Source: an uncultured Bacteroidia bacterium (GTDB taxonomy: Bacteria; Bacteroidota; Bacteroidia; J057; CALLMJ01). Taken from it: a stretch of 53,996 bases of DNA. Below the pieces are notes generated by a model, which was not told where the DNA came from, searched no databases, and saw nothing but the letters and a program-made list of their open reading frames with translations. Shown here piece by piece: positions 17,360 through 26,401 of this stretch. Position numbers and translations under genes: made by a program. How positions within the stretch are numbered: position 1 is the stretch's first letter; each line of letters starts with the position of its first letter. Location of the stretch: assembly GCA_938005475.1 (NCBI GenBank), contig CALLNY010000007.1:1-53996 (forward strand), given 5' to 3'.

Positions 17360-18415
17360 ATGAAACCTTACCTATTGATAGTTGTATTAAGCCTATTTTT
17401 TTATCGACTACAATCGCAATGCTATATACCTTATATTGAATACAATAAATGGGGGCTTCTCAATGATAGCCTTCACGAAGTAATAGTCCCCAAGTATGAC
17501 TATATCAAAAATTATAACGACGATTTTTGGATTTACCGTAATGGTTTAAAATATGGTGTTTTAGACAAAAATTTACAGGAAATCTTACCTGCTAATTATC
17601 AAGTTTTTTATTGGATAGATAAACAAAAATTTTTAGCATTAGAAAATCAACAATATGTTTTAAGGTCTTGGTTGGACAACACGAGCTTTTTTTTGGAGGT
17701 AGATACCATTCATCAAGCCTTCTCAAATTTTATGCTTGTGGAGGTGAATAGAAAATATGGTATTTTAAATTACCGAATGGAATGGTTAATACCGCCTGTT
17801 TATGATGAGATTTTGACGAATGGAAAAGATATTATCATTTTAGAGGATAATCTGTATTATTATGTAGATACCTTGCACCGAAAGCGCTACATAAAGGGTT
17901 TTCAAGATGCGTATTTTTTTTCAGAGGGTTTAGCTTTCGTGAAAGAAGACGATTTATATGGATTTATCAATGAACAATTTCAATGGGTTACAAACAAAGA
18001 GTTTTTAAATGCCCAAAGTTTTCAAGAGGGATTAGCGCCAGTTGAACGAAATCATCGCTGGGGTTTTATCAATAAAAATAATCAGTTGGTCATTCCTTAC
18101 ATCTATGATTATGTTTTTCCGTTTGAGAGGAATAGAGCAATTGTGCAGTTTAAAGGCAAATGGGGAGTTATTCAACCTTCTGGTAGGATAGTTATACCTT
18201 TGGAATATGATGAGATTTTACCATTTGAGAGTAATTTATGGTTAATACGTGTGAAACATTTGTGGGGAATTAAAAATGAAAAAGGGGAATGGCTCGTAAA
18301 ACCGGAGTTTGTGGATTTCAGGAGGTTTCATTGTAATTATTGGATGTTCTTTTATGAGAATAGAAACTCTGTTATTATTGATAAGCAGGGCGTGAAAGTA
18401 TGGAAAAATATTTAA
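17360..18415 (+). CDS. Exported WG-repeat protein
   Basis: A 351-residue protein with a signal peptide (about 1-19, ending RLQSQ) and at least six WG-type repeats: segments such as KYGVLDKNLQEILPANY, KYGILNYRMEWLIPPVYDE, RWGFINKNNQLVIPYIYD and KWGVIQPSGRIVIPLEYDE. Each has a Gly-hydrophobic pair and a following V-P-Y turn. WG repeats form beta structures of unknown role in many Bacteroidota envelope proteins. The ATG lies 2 nt after the MBOAT stop, so it is the third gene of the unit and may act with the acylation pair. It ends 10 nt from the convergent engB. Confidence 0.85.
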   Translation: MKPYLLIVVLSLFFYRLQSQCYIPYIEYNKWGLLNDSLHEVIVPKYDYIKNYNDDFWIYRNGLKYGVLDKNLQEILPANYQVFYWIDKQKFLALENQQYVLRSWLDNTSFFLEVDTIHQAFSNFMLVEVNRKYGILNYRMEWLIPPVYDEILTNGKDIIILEDNLYYYVDTLHRKRYIKGFQDAYFFSEGLAFVKEDDLYGFINEQFQWVTNKEFLNAQSFQEGLAPVERNHRWGFINKNNQLVIPYIYDYVFPFERNRAIVQFKGKWGVIQPSGRIVIPLEYDEILPFESNLWLIRVKHLWGIKNEKGEWLVKPEFVDFRRFHCNYWMFFYENRNSVIIDKQGVKVWKNI

Positions 18416-18425
18416 TTTTCTCTAT

Positions 18426-19025
18426 TTAAGCGATAGCATTTAAACTATTTTCAATAAATTTTAAAATTTTATCCGCTCCTACTTTTTTTTCTGCGGAAGT
18501 AATAAAAATCGGTGGTAAATCCTCCCATGTATTTAATAAGGTTTTTTGGTATAGATTAATTTTGTCTGTAAGTTGATTTTTTGAGAGTTTATCAGATTTT
18601 GTAAAGACTATACAAAACGGAATTTGGTTCACTCCTGCCCAATGAATAAAATCTAGATCTACTTTTAAAGGATGATGTCGGCAGTCTATCAAAACAAATA
18701 AACAAAATAAGCTCTCTCTTTTGAGGAGGTATTCTTGTATCATTTTCTCAAATTGTTTTTTTATATTCAAAGGAACGTTTGCATAGCCATAACCTGGTAA
18801 ATCTACCAAATAAAACTGGTTGTTTATAAGAAAATGATTGATAGTTTGAGTTTTTCCAGGAGTAGAAGAGGTTTTTGCTAATTTAGGATTTTGAGTTAAA
18901 TAATTGATAAGTGAGGATTTACCTACATTAGAACGCCCAATAAAAGCAAACTCTGGTAATTTAGTTTCAGGTAAATCTTTTAAATGAACTCGTGCAGATA
19001 TAAATTTAGCGGTTTCTATTTTCAT
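18426..19025 (-). CDS. engB: Ribosome biogenesis GTPase YsxC/EngB
   Basis: A 199-residue GTPase of normal EngB length. G1 is GRSNVGKSSLINYL, the switch/G2 Thr lies in TSSTPGKTQTINHF, G3 is DLPGYGYA, G4 is TKSDKL and G5 is TSAEK. EngB helps late assembly of the large ribosomal subunit. It is last in the gbsR-like, COQ7-like, tsaB, engB run and starts 3 nt after the tsaB stop. Confidence 0.96.
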   Translation of the reverse strand: MKIETAKFISARVHLKDLPETKLPEFAFIGRSNVGKSSLINYLTQNPKLAKTSSTPGKTQTINHFLINNQFYLVDLPGYGYANVPLNIKKQFEKMIQEYLLKRESLFCLFVLIDCRHHPLKVDLDFIHWAGVNQIPFCIVFTKSDKLSKNQLTDKINLYQKTLLNTWEDLPPIFITSAEKKVGADKILKFIENSLNAIA

Positions 19026-19028
19026 GTT

Positions 19029-19715
19029 TTATTTTTTGCTTATTGTGATATGAACAGGCTTTATGTAATCCGGCTCAAAAGTAATCAGGTTCTGATATTC
19101 TTGATATGCAATTTTTTTTTCCAAAAGGTAACCTAAATTGGCAATTGGATTTTCTATGTAAGGAAATAACAAGTATTTATAAGGAGGACTAGGATGATGT
19201 TCCAAAATTTTATTTGCTCCATTACCAATAATAAGTGTTGAGTGAGTAGTAAGAATTTTTTTTATGTCGGGGTGCGGTAAAACACAAGCACCTAAATCAT
19301 GAAGCAGGTTCCCTTGATTATCTATAAAAGCGGCATACACTTCATTTCGTCCTGCATCCAAACAAGATAAAATAGGATATTTCATTTGTTGTGCAATTGG
19401 TACAAAGGATTGAGCTTGACCTAGTAATGTGGAAAAACCTAAAATGGGTATTTTTAAAGCGTAACTCATACTTTTTAATAAAGCGAAACCAATTCGTAAA
19501 CCTGTGTAAGAACCAGGACCTTTTGCAATCGCTAAATGGGTGAGTTGTTGAACAGGAATTTTAGAGATATTTAATACTTGGTCAATTAAAAGAGCGGCTT
19601 TTTCAGAATGAACATTAGGTTGATGTAAGCAAATGGTAGATAATAAGTTTTGATTTTGATAAATAGCTACCGCACAAATAGAGGTAGAAGTATCAAGGAC
19701 TAGAACGGAATTCAT
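19029..19715 (-). CDS. tsaB: tRNA N6-threonylcarbamoyladenosine biosynthesis protein TsaB
   Basis: A 228-residue protein of the Kae1/TsaD-like ASKHA fold without the metal-binding catalytic His pair. It has the TsaB hallmarks VLDTSTSICAVAIYQ at the start and AKGPGSYTGLRIGFALLKS near residue 65. It partners TsaD and TsaE in making t6A37 of tRNAs that read ANN codons. It directly abuts the COQ7-like gene upstream (no bases between) and lies 3 nt before engB. Confidence 0.94.
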   Translation of the reverse strand: MNSVLVLDTSTSICAVAIYQNQNLLSTICLHQPNVHSEKAALLIDQVLNISKIPVQQLTHLAIAKGPGSYTGLRIGFALLKSMSYALKIPILGFSTLLGQAQSFVPIAQQMKYPILSCLDAGRNEVYAAFIDNQGNLLHDLGACVLPHPDIKKILTTHSTLIIGNGANKILEHHPSPPYKYLLFPYIENPIANLGYLLEKKIAYQEYQNLITFEPDYIKPVHITISKK

Positions 19716-20183
19716 TTAAGATTGAAGTAACTTTTCTTCATTAGAAATGCAATGCTCTAACAATTGCAAAACATCTAAAGCGGGTTCATTATGATTGAGT
19801 TTTTTTAATTGGATTGCTTCAATCATAGAACGAAGATTATAATCTAATTTTAGTTGTTCGAGATATTTTTCATAGCGAATAAGTATCCAGGTTTCTAAGA
19901 TTTTTTCAATTTTAGAAGCGAGAGATTGAGGTAGTAGAGCAGTAAAGAAACCGAAGGCATGCCCCATAATATAAAACCAACGGGAGTACCAAGCAGGTTT
20001 TAGACCACGTTTTCTTAATAAATCATGTAAAAATGCAGTATGAATAGACTTTCTTTCACGTAACTGCTTAATTTTTTCATGATTTTGCCACTGCCGATAC
20101 CAGCCTAAACGCATGCTTTCACGGGCATGTAAATCTTTCAAATAAGAGATAGTTTTGTGATAAAGAGGGTTCTTACTCATCAT
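19716..20183 (-). CDS. COQ7-like ferritin-fold protein with altered metal motifs
   Basis: A 155-residue helical protein that I align by eye to the COQ7 (demethoxyubiquinone hydroxylase) family. DLHARESMRLGWYR matches the HAGE helix; IHTAFLHDLLRKRGLKP matches the second helix and its turn; YIMGHAFGFFTALLP and LETWILIRYEKYLEQL match the third. Ligand positions corresponding to the first Glu, the third-helix Glu and both His are kept, but the Glu of each ExxH motif is Lys (KSIH and KLNH). A di-iron centre of the normal kind is therefore doubtful. Bacteroidota generally use menaquinone, so the usual COQ7 reaction is not expected. Start overlaps the regulator stop (TAATG). Confidence 0.5.
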   Translation of the reverse strand: MMSKNPLYHKTISYLKDLHARESMRLGWYRQWQNHEKIKQLRERKSIHTAFLHDLLRKRGLKPAWYSRWFYIMGHAFGFFTALLPQSLASKIEKILETWILIRYEKYLEQLKLDYNLRSMIEAIQLKKLNHNEPALDVLQLLEHCISNEEKLLQS

Positions 20184-20710
20184 TACTTTAATAACTTAAT
20201 AAACGCATCAATTTTGTCAAAGTTCTTTTTATGTAGCAAAGGTAGTATTTTATTAGCGAAATCATGCACTAAATTGAGGAATTCTACTAATTTATTGATA
20301 TTTTCATAAAATTTCATTTCTTCGTCTGTAAAAGCTTCTGGTCTTCCCATATTACTTAAAATTTCTACAATAGCTTCGCGAATAGGTTTAATTTCTCTTT
20401 GGCTTCGTTCAAAAATGATATTAGCAGTAATTTTCCATACATCTTTTTCTGCTTCAAATAAATCTTTACGGGAATCAGGTTTATCTATTTTTTTGATAAG
20501 CCCCCAGGAGAGTAAATTTCTCAAGGTCATATTAGCATTCCCTCTGCTAATATCTAATTTTTCCATGATGGTATCAGTATCTAATGGAATTTCAGAGGAG
20601 TATAATAAAGCATGTACTTGAGCCATAGTTTTAGAAATTCCCCAATGAGTGGCCATATCTGCCCAAGCTTCAATAAATTTTTGTTTGTTTTCTTCTAATG
20701 ATGCACTCAT
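20183..20710 (-). CDS. GbsR/MarR-type transcriptional regulator
   Basis: A 175-residue protein with a winged helix-turn-helix at about residues 20-85. The recognition region is DTIMEKLDISRGNANMTLRN followed by a wing KKIDKPDSRKDLFEAE. This is the GbsR type, whose Bacillus member senses choline. The C-terminal half is helical and probably dimerises. A full consensus promoter lies just upstream, and the gene leads a tight run with the COQ7-like gene, tsaB and engB. No ligand can be assigned. Confidence 0.85.
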   Translation of the reverse strand: MSASLEENKQKFIEAWADMATHWGISKTMAQVHALLYSSEIPLDTDTIMEKLDISRGNANMTLRNLLSWGLIKKIDKPDSRKDLFEAEKDVWKITANIIFERSQREIKPIREAIVEILSNMGRPEAFTDEEMKFYENINKLVEFLNLVHDFANKILPLLHKKNFDKIDAFIKLLK

Positions 20711-20723
20711 CTTAAATAAAACG

Positions 20724-20754
20724 CAAATTTACGATTTTGATTGCTTAAAAGCAA
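20724..20754 (-). promoter_or_regulatory. Promoter of the gbsR-like/COQ7-like/tsaB/engB operon
   Basis: On the minus strand TTG (20752-20754), a 20-nt spacer and TAAATTTG (20724-20731) give the complete consensus. The ATG follows 13 bases after the box. Confidence 0.75.
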
Positions 20755-20878
20755 AGTGTTAACTATTTTATTGTAAAACAGACAATATAGAATCTTTTTA
20801 TTCTTTATTTAAAATTATATTTTTTTTACTTTAATAACCAATAAGATATAGAAAATTAAAGACCATAATAAAACTTTT

Positions 20879-20909
20879 TTGTTTATTTTTATTAATTACT
20901 TTATTATTG
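20879..20909 (+). promoter_or_regulatory. Promoter of the SBBP-repeat protein gene
   Basis: TTG at 20879-20881, 20-nt spacer, TATTATTG at 20902-20909 (one mismatch to TAnnTTTG). It ends 9 bases before ATG 20919 and overlaps a TTG codon at 20907, which argues against a start there. Confidence 0.6.
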
Positions 20910-20918
20910 CATAAAACT

Positions 20919-23309
20919 ATGATGAATATTGATATGAACCCTAAAATGTTTTTCTTATTCAGTTTTGCATTTATGTTATTGCACGGACAAAATAAATCCG
21001 TGATGGAACAACGATTGAACGATTACGACCGCCTGTTTTTCATTGAAAACCGCGGACAATGGCACAGTGACGTACTCTACCTCTGCCGTATGGGCGGTTT
21101 AGATGCTTGGATTACTAAGTATGGCGTCAATTACAATTTCTATAAAATTGAAAATGACTCTAAAATTCAAAAAAACACAACAAAAGATAAGTTTAACTAC
21201 GAGGATTTAGAAAACAAATTCTTGCTTGGACATCGTGTAATTTTTGAACTACAAAACTACAATCTTAACCCCCAAACCGAAGGGAGTCAGCGTCAGGAAG
21301 GTTATTACAACTATTTTAAAGGAAATGACCCCAGTAAACATGCTAGTTTTGTGGGTTTATACAAAGAAGCCGTAGTAAAAAACGTGTATGACGGCATTGA
21401 TATACGTTATTACTTTGACAAAGGCTATTTACGTCATGATTACATAGTACACCCCGGAGCAGACCCTTCGCAAATAAGGTTTAAGCTACGCGGCCAGTAC
21501 AACGACTTTGTAAAAGACGGAAAGATTGCTTACACTACCCGTTTTGGTGAAGTACAATTGGCAGAGTTGCATACCTACCAAGCAGGCAAAAATTCTATAC
21601 CGAGCAAATTTGTCAAACAAAATGATATTTATTCCATAGCCCTCGGTAATTATGACATAAGTAAAGACTTGATAATTGACCCTTTGATTTATTCTACCTT
21701 CATTGGGGGAAGTGTACACGACATAAGCAATGATATTGCTATTGACCCGAATGGAAACGCTTACATTACAGGAAGTACAAGTTCCCCTGATTATGATTAC
21801 ATAACCGGTTCTTACCAAACCAATAAAGCAGATTACGATATTTTTATAACGAAAGTTAAATATAATGGTAACTCCTTGATTTTCTCTTCTATCATAGGAG
21901 GGGATAGTATTGATACGGGTAATTGTATTTTTGTAGATGATAACCATGTTTACATAGGGGGTGAATCTAAATCTACGAATTATCCTGCCGTTTTGGATTA
22001 TCATATTCAGTACCATTCAGCTGGCTATGATGGTATCCTTACTAAATTAAATTCTTTAGGTTCTTCACTGACTTATTCAACCTATTTAGGAGGAAGTAAC
22101 GTTGATGGAATTAATGGAATTTATGTTTTAAATGGTTATGCTTATGTAACAGGCAGAACAGCTTCTACTAATTTTCTTACTCAAAACGCTTTTCAAAGTA
22201 CCTTAGCAGGTGGCTTAGATGTATTTATAGCAAAAATCAATATCCAAGGCAACGGATTAGTTTACTCGACCTTTTTAGGAGGAATCGGGAATGAAATCGG
22301 AACAGACATATTCATAGATAGTAATGGGAATGCTTACATAACAGGCTTTACAACTTCTATCGATTTTGATTTAGCTTCCGCTTATCAAAACTCTATAAAA
22401 GGATACACTGATGTTTTTATTTCTAAATTAAATCCTAATGGAAATAATCTTTTATATTCCACTTATTTTGGTGGAGCAGATGATGATTACGCAACAGGAA
22501 TAAAAGTTGTTAATGGTTCCATAGGCAATAATCCCCCTCTTTTTTATACTCATGTTTATATAACAGGTTATACCAAATCATCTACTCAATTCCCTATTTC
22601 TTCTAATGCTTATCAAACCAGTTACGGGGGAGGAAATTTTGATGCTTTTGTTTCCAAATTCAATATTAATAATAATGCCTTGATTTACTCTACCTACATC
22701 GGTGGTAGCGACGAAGACTACGCCTATGATATTGCTTTACAAAATGATTTAGCTTGTATTATCGGACATACTAGTTCCATTGATTTCGATATTACTAATG
22801 GTGCCTACCAAACAGCTAATGAGGGATACTTTGATGTATTTGTTACGAAACTTAATTCTAATGGATCTAACCTTCTTTATTCTACCTATTTAGGTGGTAG
22901 TGGATCTGATAAGGGTAAGGGTATACAAGTAGACACCAGTGGATATGCCTATTTAACAGGTTATACAGGTTCCCATAACTTTGATATTGTTTTAGGTGCT
23001 TATCAAAATACTTATGGTGGTGGAAGCACTGATGTATTCGTAACAAAGTTAGAAATGTCCGTAACTACTTCGATACAAACGGAATCACTCAGTCCTTATA
23101 ACTATCAGATATATCCCAACCCCAATCAAGGCAATTTCACTATCCACGCAAATACAGATTCAGAATGGAATTTATTAGATATCACGGGCAAGCATATTCA
23201 ATCCTTTGTTGTTCAAGGAAAAACCGTAGTTCAAACTAACCTTCCCAAAGGATTATATTTTATTCAAGAAAAACAAACTGGAGTTGTCCAAAAGCTAATT
23301 ATAGAGTAA
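20919..23309 (+). CDS. Secreted SBBP-repeat beta-propeller protein with type A T9SS sorting domain
   Basis: About 796 residues from ATG 20919; a start at 20934 is also possible. The signal peptide ends near LLHGQ. The N-terminal domain (about 25-250) begins FFIENRGQWHSDVLYL, the usual opening of SBBP proteins. From about residue 255, seven or more repeats of the pattern YSTYLGG...GNAYITG form a probable beta-propeller. The C-terminal 75 residues start IYPNPNQGNFTIH and end PKGLYFIQEKQTG, a type A T9SS sorting domain. It should cross the outer membrane by T9SS and be surface-bound or released. Ligand or enzymatic role is not evident. Confidence 0.9.
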   Translation: MMNIDMNPKMFFLFSFAFMLLHGQNKSVMEQRLNDYDRLFFIENRGQWHSDVLYLCRMGGLDAWITKYGVNYNFYKIENDSKIQKNTTKDKFNYEDLENKFLLGHRVIFELQNYNLNPQTEGSQRQEGYYNYFKGNDPSKHASFVGLYKEAVVKNVYDGIDIRYYFDKGYLRHDYIVHPGADPSQIRFKLRGQYNDFVKDGKIAYTTRFGEVQLAELHTYQAGKNSIPSKFVKQNDIYSIALGNYDISKDLIIDPLIYSTFIGGSVHDISNDIAIDPNGNAYITGSTSSPDYDYITGSYQTNKADYDIFITKVKYNGNSLIFSSIIGGDSIDTGNCIFVDDNHVYIGGESKSTNYPAVLDYHIQYHSAGYDGILTKLNSLGSSLTYSTYLGGSNVDGINGIYVLNGYAYVTGRTASTNFLTQNAFQSTLAGGLDVFIAKINIQGNGLVYSTFLGGIGNEIGTDIFIDSNGNAYITGFTTSIDFDLASAYQNSIKGYTDVFISKLNPNGNNLLYSTYFGGADDDYATGIKVVNGSIGNNPPLFYTHVYITGYTKSSTQFPISSNAYQTSYGGGNFDAFVSKFNINNNALIYSTYIGGSDEDYAYDIALQNDLACIIGHTSSIDFDITNGAYQTANEGYFDVFVTKLNSNGSNLLYSTYLGGSGSDKGKGIQVDTSGYAYLTGYTGSHNFDIVLGAYQNTYGGGSTDVFVTKLEMSVTTSIQTESLSPYNYQIYPNPNQGNFTIHANTDSEWNLLDITGKHIQSFVVQGKTVVQTNLPKGLYFIQEKQTGVVQKLIIE

Positions 23310-23332
23310 TATAAAGAGTAATAAATTGGAAA

Positions 23333-23368
23333 AAGTGGGCGGCTTATTAAAGCTGCCACTTCATTTTT
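23333..23368. terminator. Intrinsic terminator between convergent genes
   Basis: AAGTGGGCGGCTT (23333-23345) pairs with AAGCTGCCACTT (23350-23361) around a 4-nt loop, with one bulged G and one G-T wobble. A T-run follows at 23363-23367, serving the plus strand, and an A-run precedes, serving the minus strand. Confidence 0.7.
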
Positions 23369-23387
23369 ATAATACTACTTATAATCA

Positions 23388-24245
23388 TTATGCTGGTGCA
23401 AAACCTGCTTTTCCCTCTTCTACACAGGGCAACTTCTCACGAAATATTTTTATAACCTCTTCGTATTTTGAGTATTTCCAGTTCATTCTCTGTATAAGTT
23501 CAAATGCTTTTTCTCGTGTACTAGCAACAAACTTGCCTTTGCTGAATTGAAAATATTGTACTACAAACTTTTGTACTCCCGTTTCTAATAATGTTTGAGC
23601 AAACTTTTCAGGATTTTCTATGGGTAAAAGTGGTGTCATAGTAATACAGGTAGGAATTCCTATTTCAGTAAGGGTTTGGATTGCTTGGAGTCTCAGTTTA
23701 ATGGACGGGCAAAAAGGCTCAAAGGCTTTTCTGACGGTTTCGCTATCCGTAGTGATAGTCATATTCACTTGTACATTCTCAAATTGTTGTAATAAATCAA
23801 TGTCTCTCGTAATCAAAGGGCTTCTCGTCTGAATAACTAAACGCGGTTGATGGTAGGTTAAAAGTTCTTGGAGGAGGTTCCTTGTAAGGGCTACGGATTT
23901 TTCAATAGGTTGGTAGGGGTCAGTAACACTGCTCATGTAAATCGTTTTATGACGTAGAGGCTTTTTTCTCCATTTCATTAGAAGCCAAAGAGCGTTTTGT
24001 TTAATTTTTAACCACTTGCCCCAATTTTCTTTCTCCCAGTCCTTACGAGTAAAGAACGCCGCATAGCAATAATTACAACCTAATGCACAACCTGAATACG
24101 GGTTTAAAGAGTAATCATAAGCATCTAAAAAACCTTTACATTCCGTTAAAATGCTTGCAGAATTGACATATTCTATATCCGTCTGTCCGATTTTTAATTT
24201 TGGTTTGGGTATGTTTTCGTTAGAACAAGAATTGAATAAACTCAT
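23388..24245 (-). CDS. Radical SAM protein, SplB/Rv2578c-like
   Basis: A 285-residue radical SAM protein. The cluster motif is in NPYSGCALGCNYCYAAF (Cys spaced CxxxCxxC). Other family landmarks are MSSVTDPYQPIEK, VIQTRSPLITRDIDLL and the C-terminal EGKAGFAP. The family is annotated as spore photoproduct lyase-like or Rv2578c-like and its substrate in non-sporing bacteria is unknown. It starts immediately after the metG stop, so the two genes form one unit. Confidence 0.85.
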   Translation of the reverse strand: MSLFNSCSNENIPKPKLKIGQTDIEYVNSASILTECKGFLDAYDYSLNPYSGCALGCNYCYAAFFTRKDWEKENWGKWLKIKQNALWLLMKWRKKPLRHKTIYMSSVTDPYQPIEKSVALTRNLLQELLTYHQPRLVIQTRSPLITRDIDLLQQFENVQVNMTITTDSETVRKAFEPFCPSIKLRLQAIQTLTEIGIPTCITMTPLLPIENPEKFAQTLLETGVQKFVVQYFQFSKGKFVASTREKAFELIQRMNWKYSKYEEVIKIFREKLPCVEEGKAGFAPA

Positions 24246-26279
24246 TTATTTTACTATACTACCGTTGTTAGGTTCCCCGAATGGACTAATTAAATGTAAT
24301 TTTCCATCAGAATCTTCTGCGGTTAACAACATTCCTTCGGAGAGTATTCCCCTTAATTTTCGTGGTTCTAAATTGGCTACAAAAACTACTTTCTTTTGAA
24401 GCAGTTCCTCGGGTTGAAAATGTTCCGCAATTCCGCTTACAATGGTTCGTTCTTTTATACCATCATGAATAGTCAATTGTAATAGTTTATCAGCTTTGGG
24501 GACCTTCACTGCATAAGTAATGGTACCCACTCTTAAATCCACTTTGTCAAAATCTTCATAAGCAATATTGTTTTTAAATGGTTTAAGCATGACATGTGAT
24601 TTTGGGGTTTGCTGTAACTTTTGAATTTGTTGTTCAATGATTTCATCAGGAATTTTTTCAAAAAGGATAAAAGGTTTATCAATCTGATGGTGAGAGGGAA
24701 GGATTTCAAAGGTATTGTTGGAGGACCAGAAATTTTGGAAATCATAATCAGGGAGGTTAAGAATTTGTTTTAGTTTCAAGTAGGTTTCGGGCAAAAAGGG
24801 TTGGGAGGCTAGGGCTAGGCAAGCGGTGATTTGAGCCGCTACGTAAAGTGTAGTTTGAGTTTGTAGTTCATTGGTTTTAAAGGTCTTCCAGGGCTCTTTA
24901 TCCATAAGATATTTGTTACCGATTCTAGCGATTTTCAGCATTTCTGCGAGTGCATCGCGAAAACGGAAATTTTCTATATTGTTTCCCATTGCTTGAACAG
25001 CTTTTTTACAATCTTCCAAAGCCTGGATATCAATAACTTGTAAATCAATATTATCAGGGATATGACCATCGTAATATTTGTGAAGTAAGGTAGTAACTCT
25101 ATGGACAAAGTTACCGTATATATCAGCGAGTTCACTATCATTACGTTGTTGGAATTCTTTCCAGGTGAAGTCGTTATCTTTGTTTTCGGGAAGCGTAGCC
25201 GTTAGAACATATCGTAAGACATCAATTTTATCGGGGAAGTCATGGATATATTCATGAACCCAAACAGCCCAATTTCGGGAGGTAGAAATCTTATTACCTT
25301 CAAGGTTTAAAAATTCATTAGCGGGGACTTGGTCGGGGAGGATAAAATCGCCGTGAGCCATAAGCATAATAGGGAAGATGATACAATGAAAAACGATATT
25401 ATCTTTACCAATAAAATGAATTAATTTAGTTTCGGGGTCTTGCCAATATTTTTGCCAATCGTTGGGGAGTAAGGCTTTGGTAGCAGATATGTAGCCAATG
25501 GGAGCGTCAAACCAAACATATAAAACTTTTCCTGTCGCATCCTTTAAAGGGACAGGGATTCCCCAATCCAGGTCACGGGTAATAGCACGGGGCTGTAGCC
25601 CATCATTTAACCAGGATCTACACTGCCCTAATACGTTATTTTTCCATTCAGGATGCGAGTCAATATATTGTGTTATTTTAGCTTGATATTCGTTCAGTGG
25701 TAAATACCAATGCTTGGTAGGTAATTTAATAGGTACTGAATTGCTCAAAGCGGACTTGGGGCGAATGAGCTCGTCAGGGCTTAGAGATGTGCCACATTTT
25801 TCGCATTGGTCACCATAAGCGTTTTCATAACCACATTTGGGACAAGTTCCATTAATATACCGGTCGGCTAAAAAAATTTGTTTTTCAGTATCAAAGTATT
25901 GGTAAGTTTCTTTTTCTATAAGTTGGTGGTTATCATAGAATTTTTTGAAGAACTCTTGAGCAGTTTGGTGATGAAGTAAAGAAGAAGTTCTATAATAAAT
26001 ATCAAAGTCGATGTGCATTTTTTGGAAGGTATCTTTGAGGAGATGGTGATATTTATCTACAATTTGTTGAGGGGATAAATTTTCTTTCATAGCACGAATG
26101 GTAATGGCTACGCCGTGTTCGTCTGATCCACAAACAAAAATGATGTCTCTTTTTCGTAATCTTTGGTATTTTACGTAAATATCTGCGGGAAGATAGGCAC
26201 CACTTAAATGCCCAATATGTAAAGGACCATTTGCATAGGGTAAAGCCGCTGTTACGGTAATTCTTTTGAATTCTTTCAT
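24246..26279 (-). CDS. metG: Methionyl-tRNA synthetase with C-terminal tRNA-binding domain
   Basis: 677 residues from ATG 26279, which begins MKEFKRITVTAALPYANG; the ATG 24 bases upstream would precede the predicted transcript start. The class I HIGH motif is PLHIGHLSGAY and the KMSKS equivalent is KISTS (near 330). Zinc-binding CPKCG and CEKCG knots lie at about 150-170. The C-terminal 110 residues are an EMAP-II-like tRNA-binding domain beginning FDKVDLRVGTI. It charges methionine onto elongator and initiator tRNA. Co-transcribed with the radical SAM gene. Confidence 0.97.
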   Translation of the reverse strand: MKEFKRITVTAALPYANGPLHIGHLSGAYLPADIYVKYQRLRKRDIIFVCGSDEHGVAITIRAMKENLSPQQIVDKYHHLLKDTFQKMHIDFDIYYRTSSLLHHQTAQEFFKKFYDNHQLIEKETYQYFDTEKQIFLADRYINGTCPKCGYENAYGDQCEKCGTSLSPDELIRPKSALSNSVPIKLPTKHWYLPLNEYQAKITQYIDSHPEWKNNVLGQCRSWLNDGLQPRAITRDLDWGIPVPLKDATGKVLYVWFDAPIGYISATKALLPNDWQKYWQDPETKLIHFIGKDNIVFHCIIFPIMLMAHGDFILPDQVPANEFLNLEGNKISTSRNWAVWVHEYIHDFPDKIDVLRYVLTATLPENKDNDFTWKEFQQRNDSELADIYGNFVHRVTTLLHKYYDGHIPDNIDLQVIDIQALEDCKKAVQAMGNNIENFRFRDALAEMLKIARIGNKYLMDKEPWKTFKTNELQTQTTLYVAAQITACLALASQPFLPETYLKLKQILNLPDYDFQNFWSSNNTFEILPSHHQIDKPFILFEKIPDEIIEQQIQKLQQTPKSHVMLKPFKNNIAYEDFDKVDLRVGTITYAVKVPKADKLLQLTIHDGIKERTIVSGIAEHFQPEELLQKKVVFVANLEPRKLRGILSEGMLLTAEDSDGKLHLISPFGEPNNGSIVK

Positions 26280-26291
26280 TGAAATCTTCTG

Positions 26292-26299
26292 CAAAAATA
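26292..26299 (-). promoter_or_regulatory. -7 element of metG
   Basis: Minus-strand TATTTTTG matches TAnnTTTG and lies 12 bases upstream of ATG 26279, supporting that start. No TTG at the expected -33 spacing. Confidence 0.5.
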
Positions 26300-26352
26300 G
26301 CAAATAAAGTAATCGGATAAGAAAAAAGTATTAACCCCAAAATTTAGGTTTG

Positions 26353-26384
26353 TTGTGTTTGAATAAAAAAAATTTTTATTTTTG
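26353..26384 (+). promoter_or_regulatory. Promoter of the small lipoprotein gene
   Basis: TTG at 26353-26355, 21-nt spacer, TATTTTTG at 26377-26384. It ends 17 bases before ATG 26402 and overlaps the alternative GTG at 26384, which is thereby excluded. Confidence 0.7.
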
Positions 26385-26401
26385 TGGTAAAAATCAAGAA
26401 A

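Noticed and set aside
21486-22016. Minus-strand open frame inside the SBBP-repeat gene
   Set aside because: Repetitive sequence gives long antisense frames; the plus-strand gene has a signal peptide, repeats and sorting domain.
23326-23550. Short plus-strand open frame after the SBBP gene
   Set aside because: It runs through the terminator hairpin and the 3' end of the convergent radical SAM gene.
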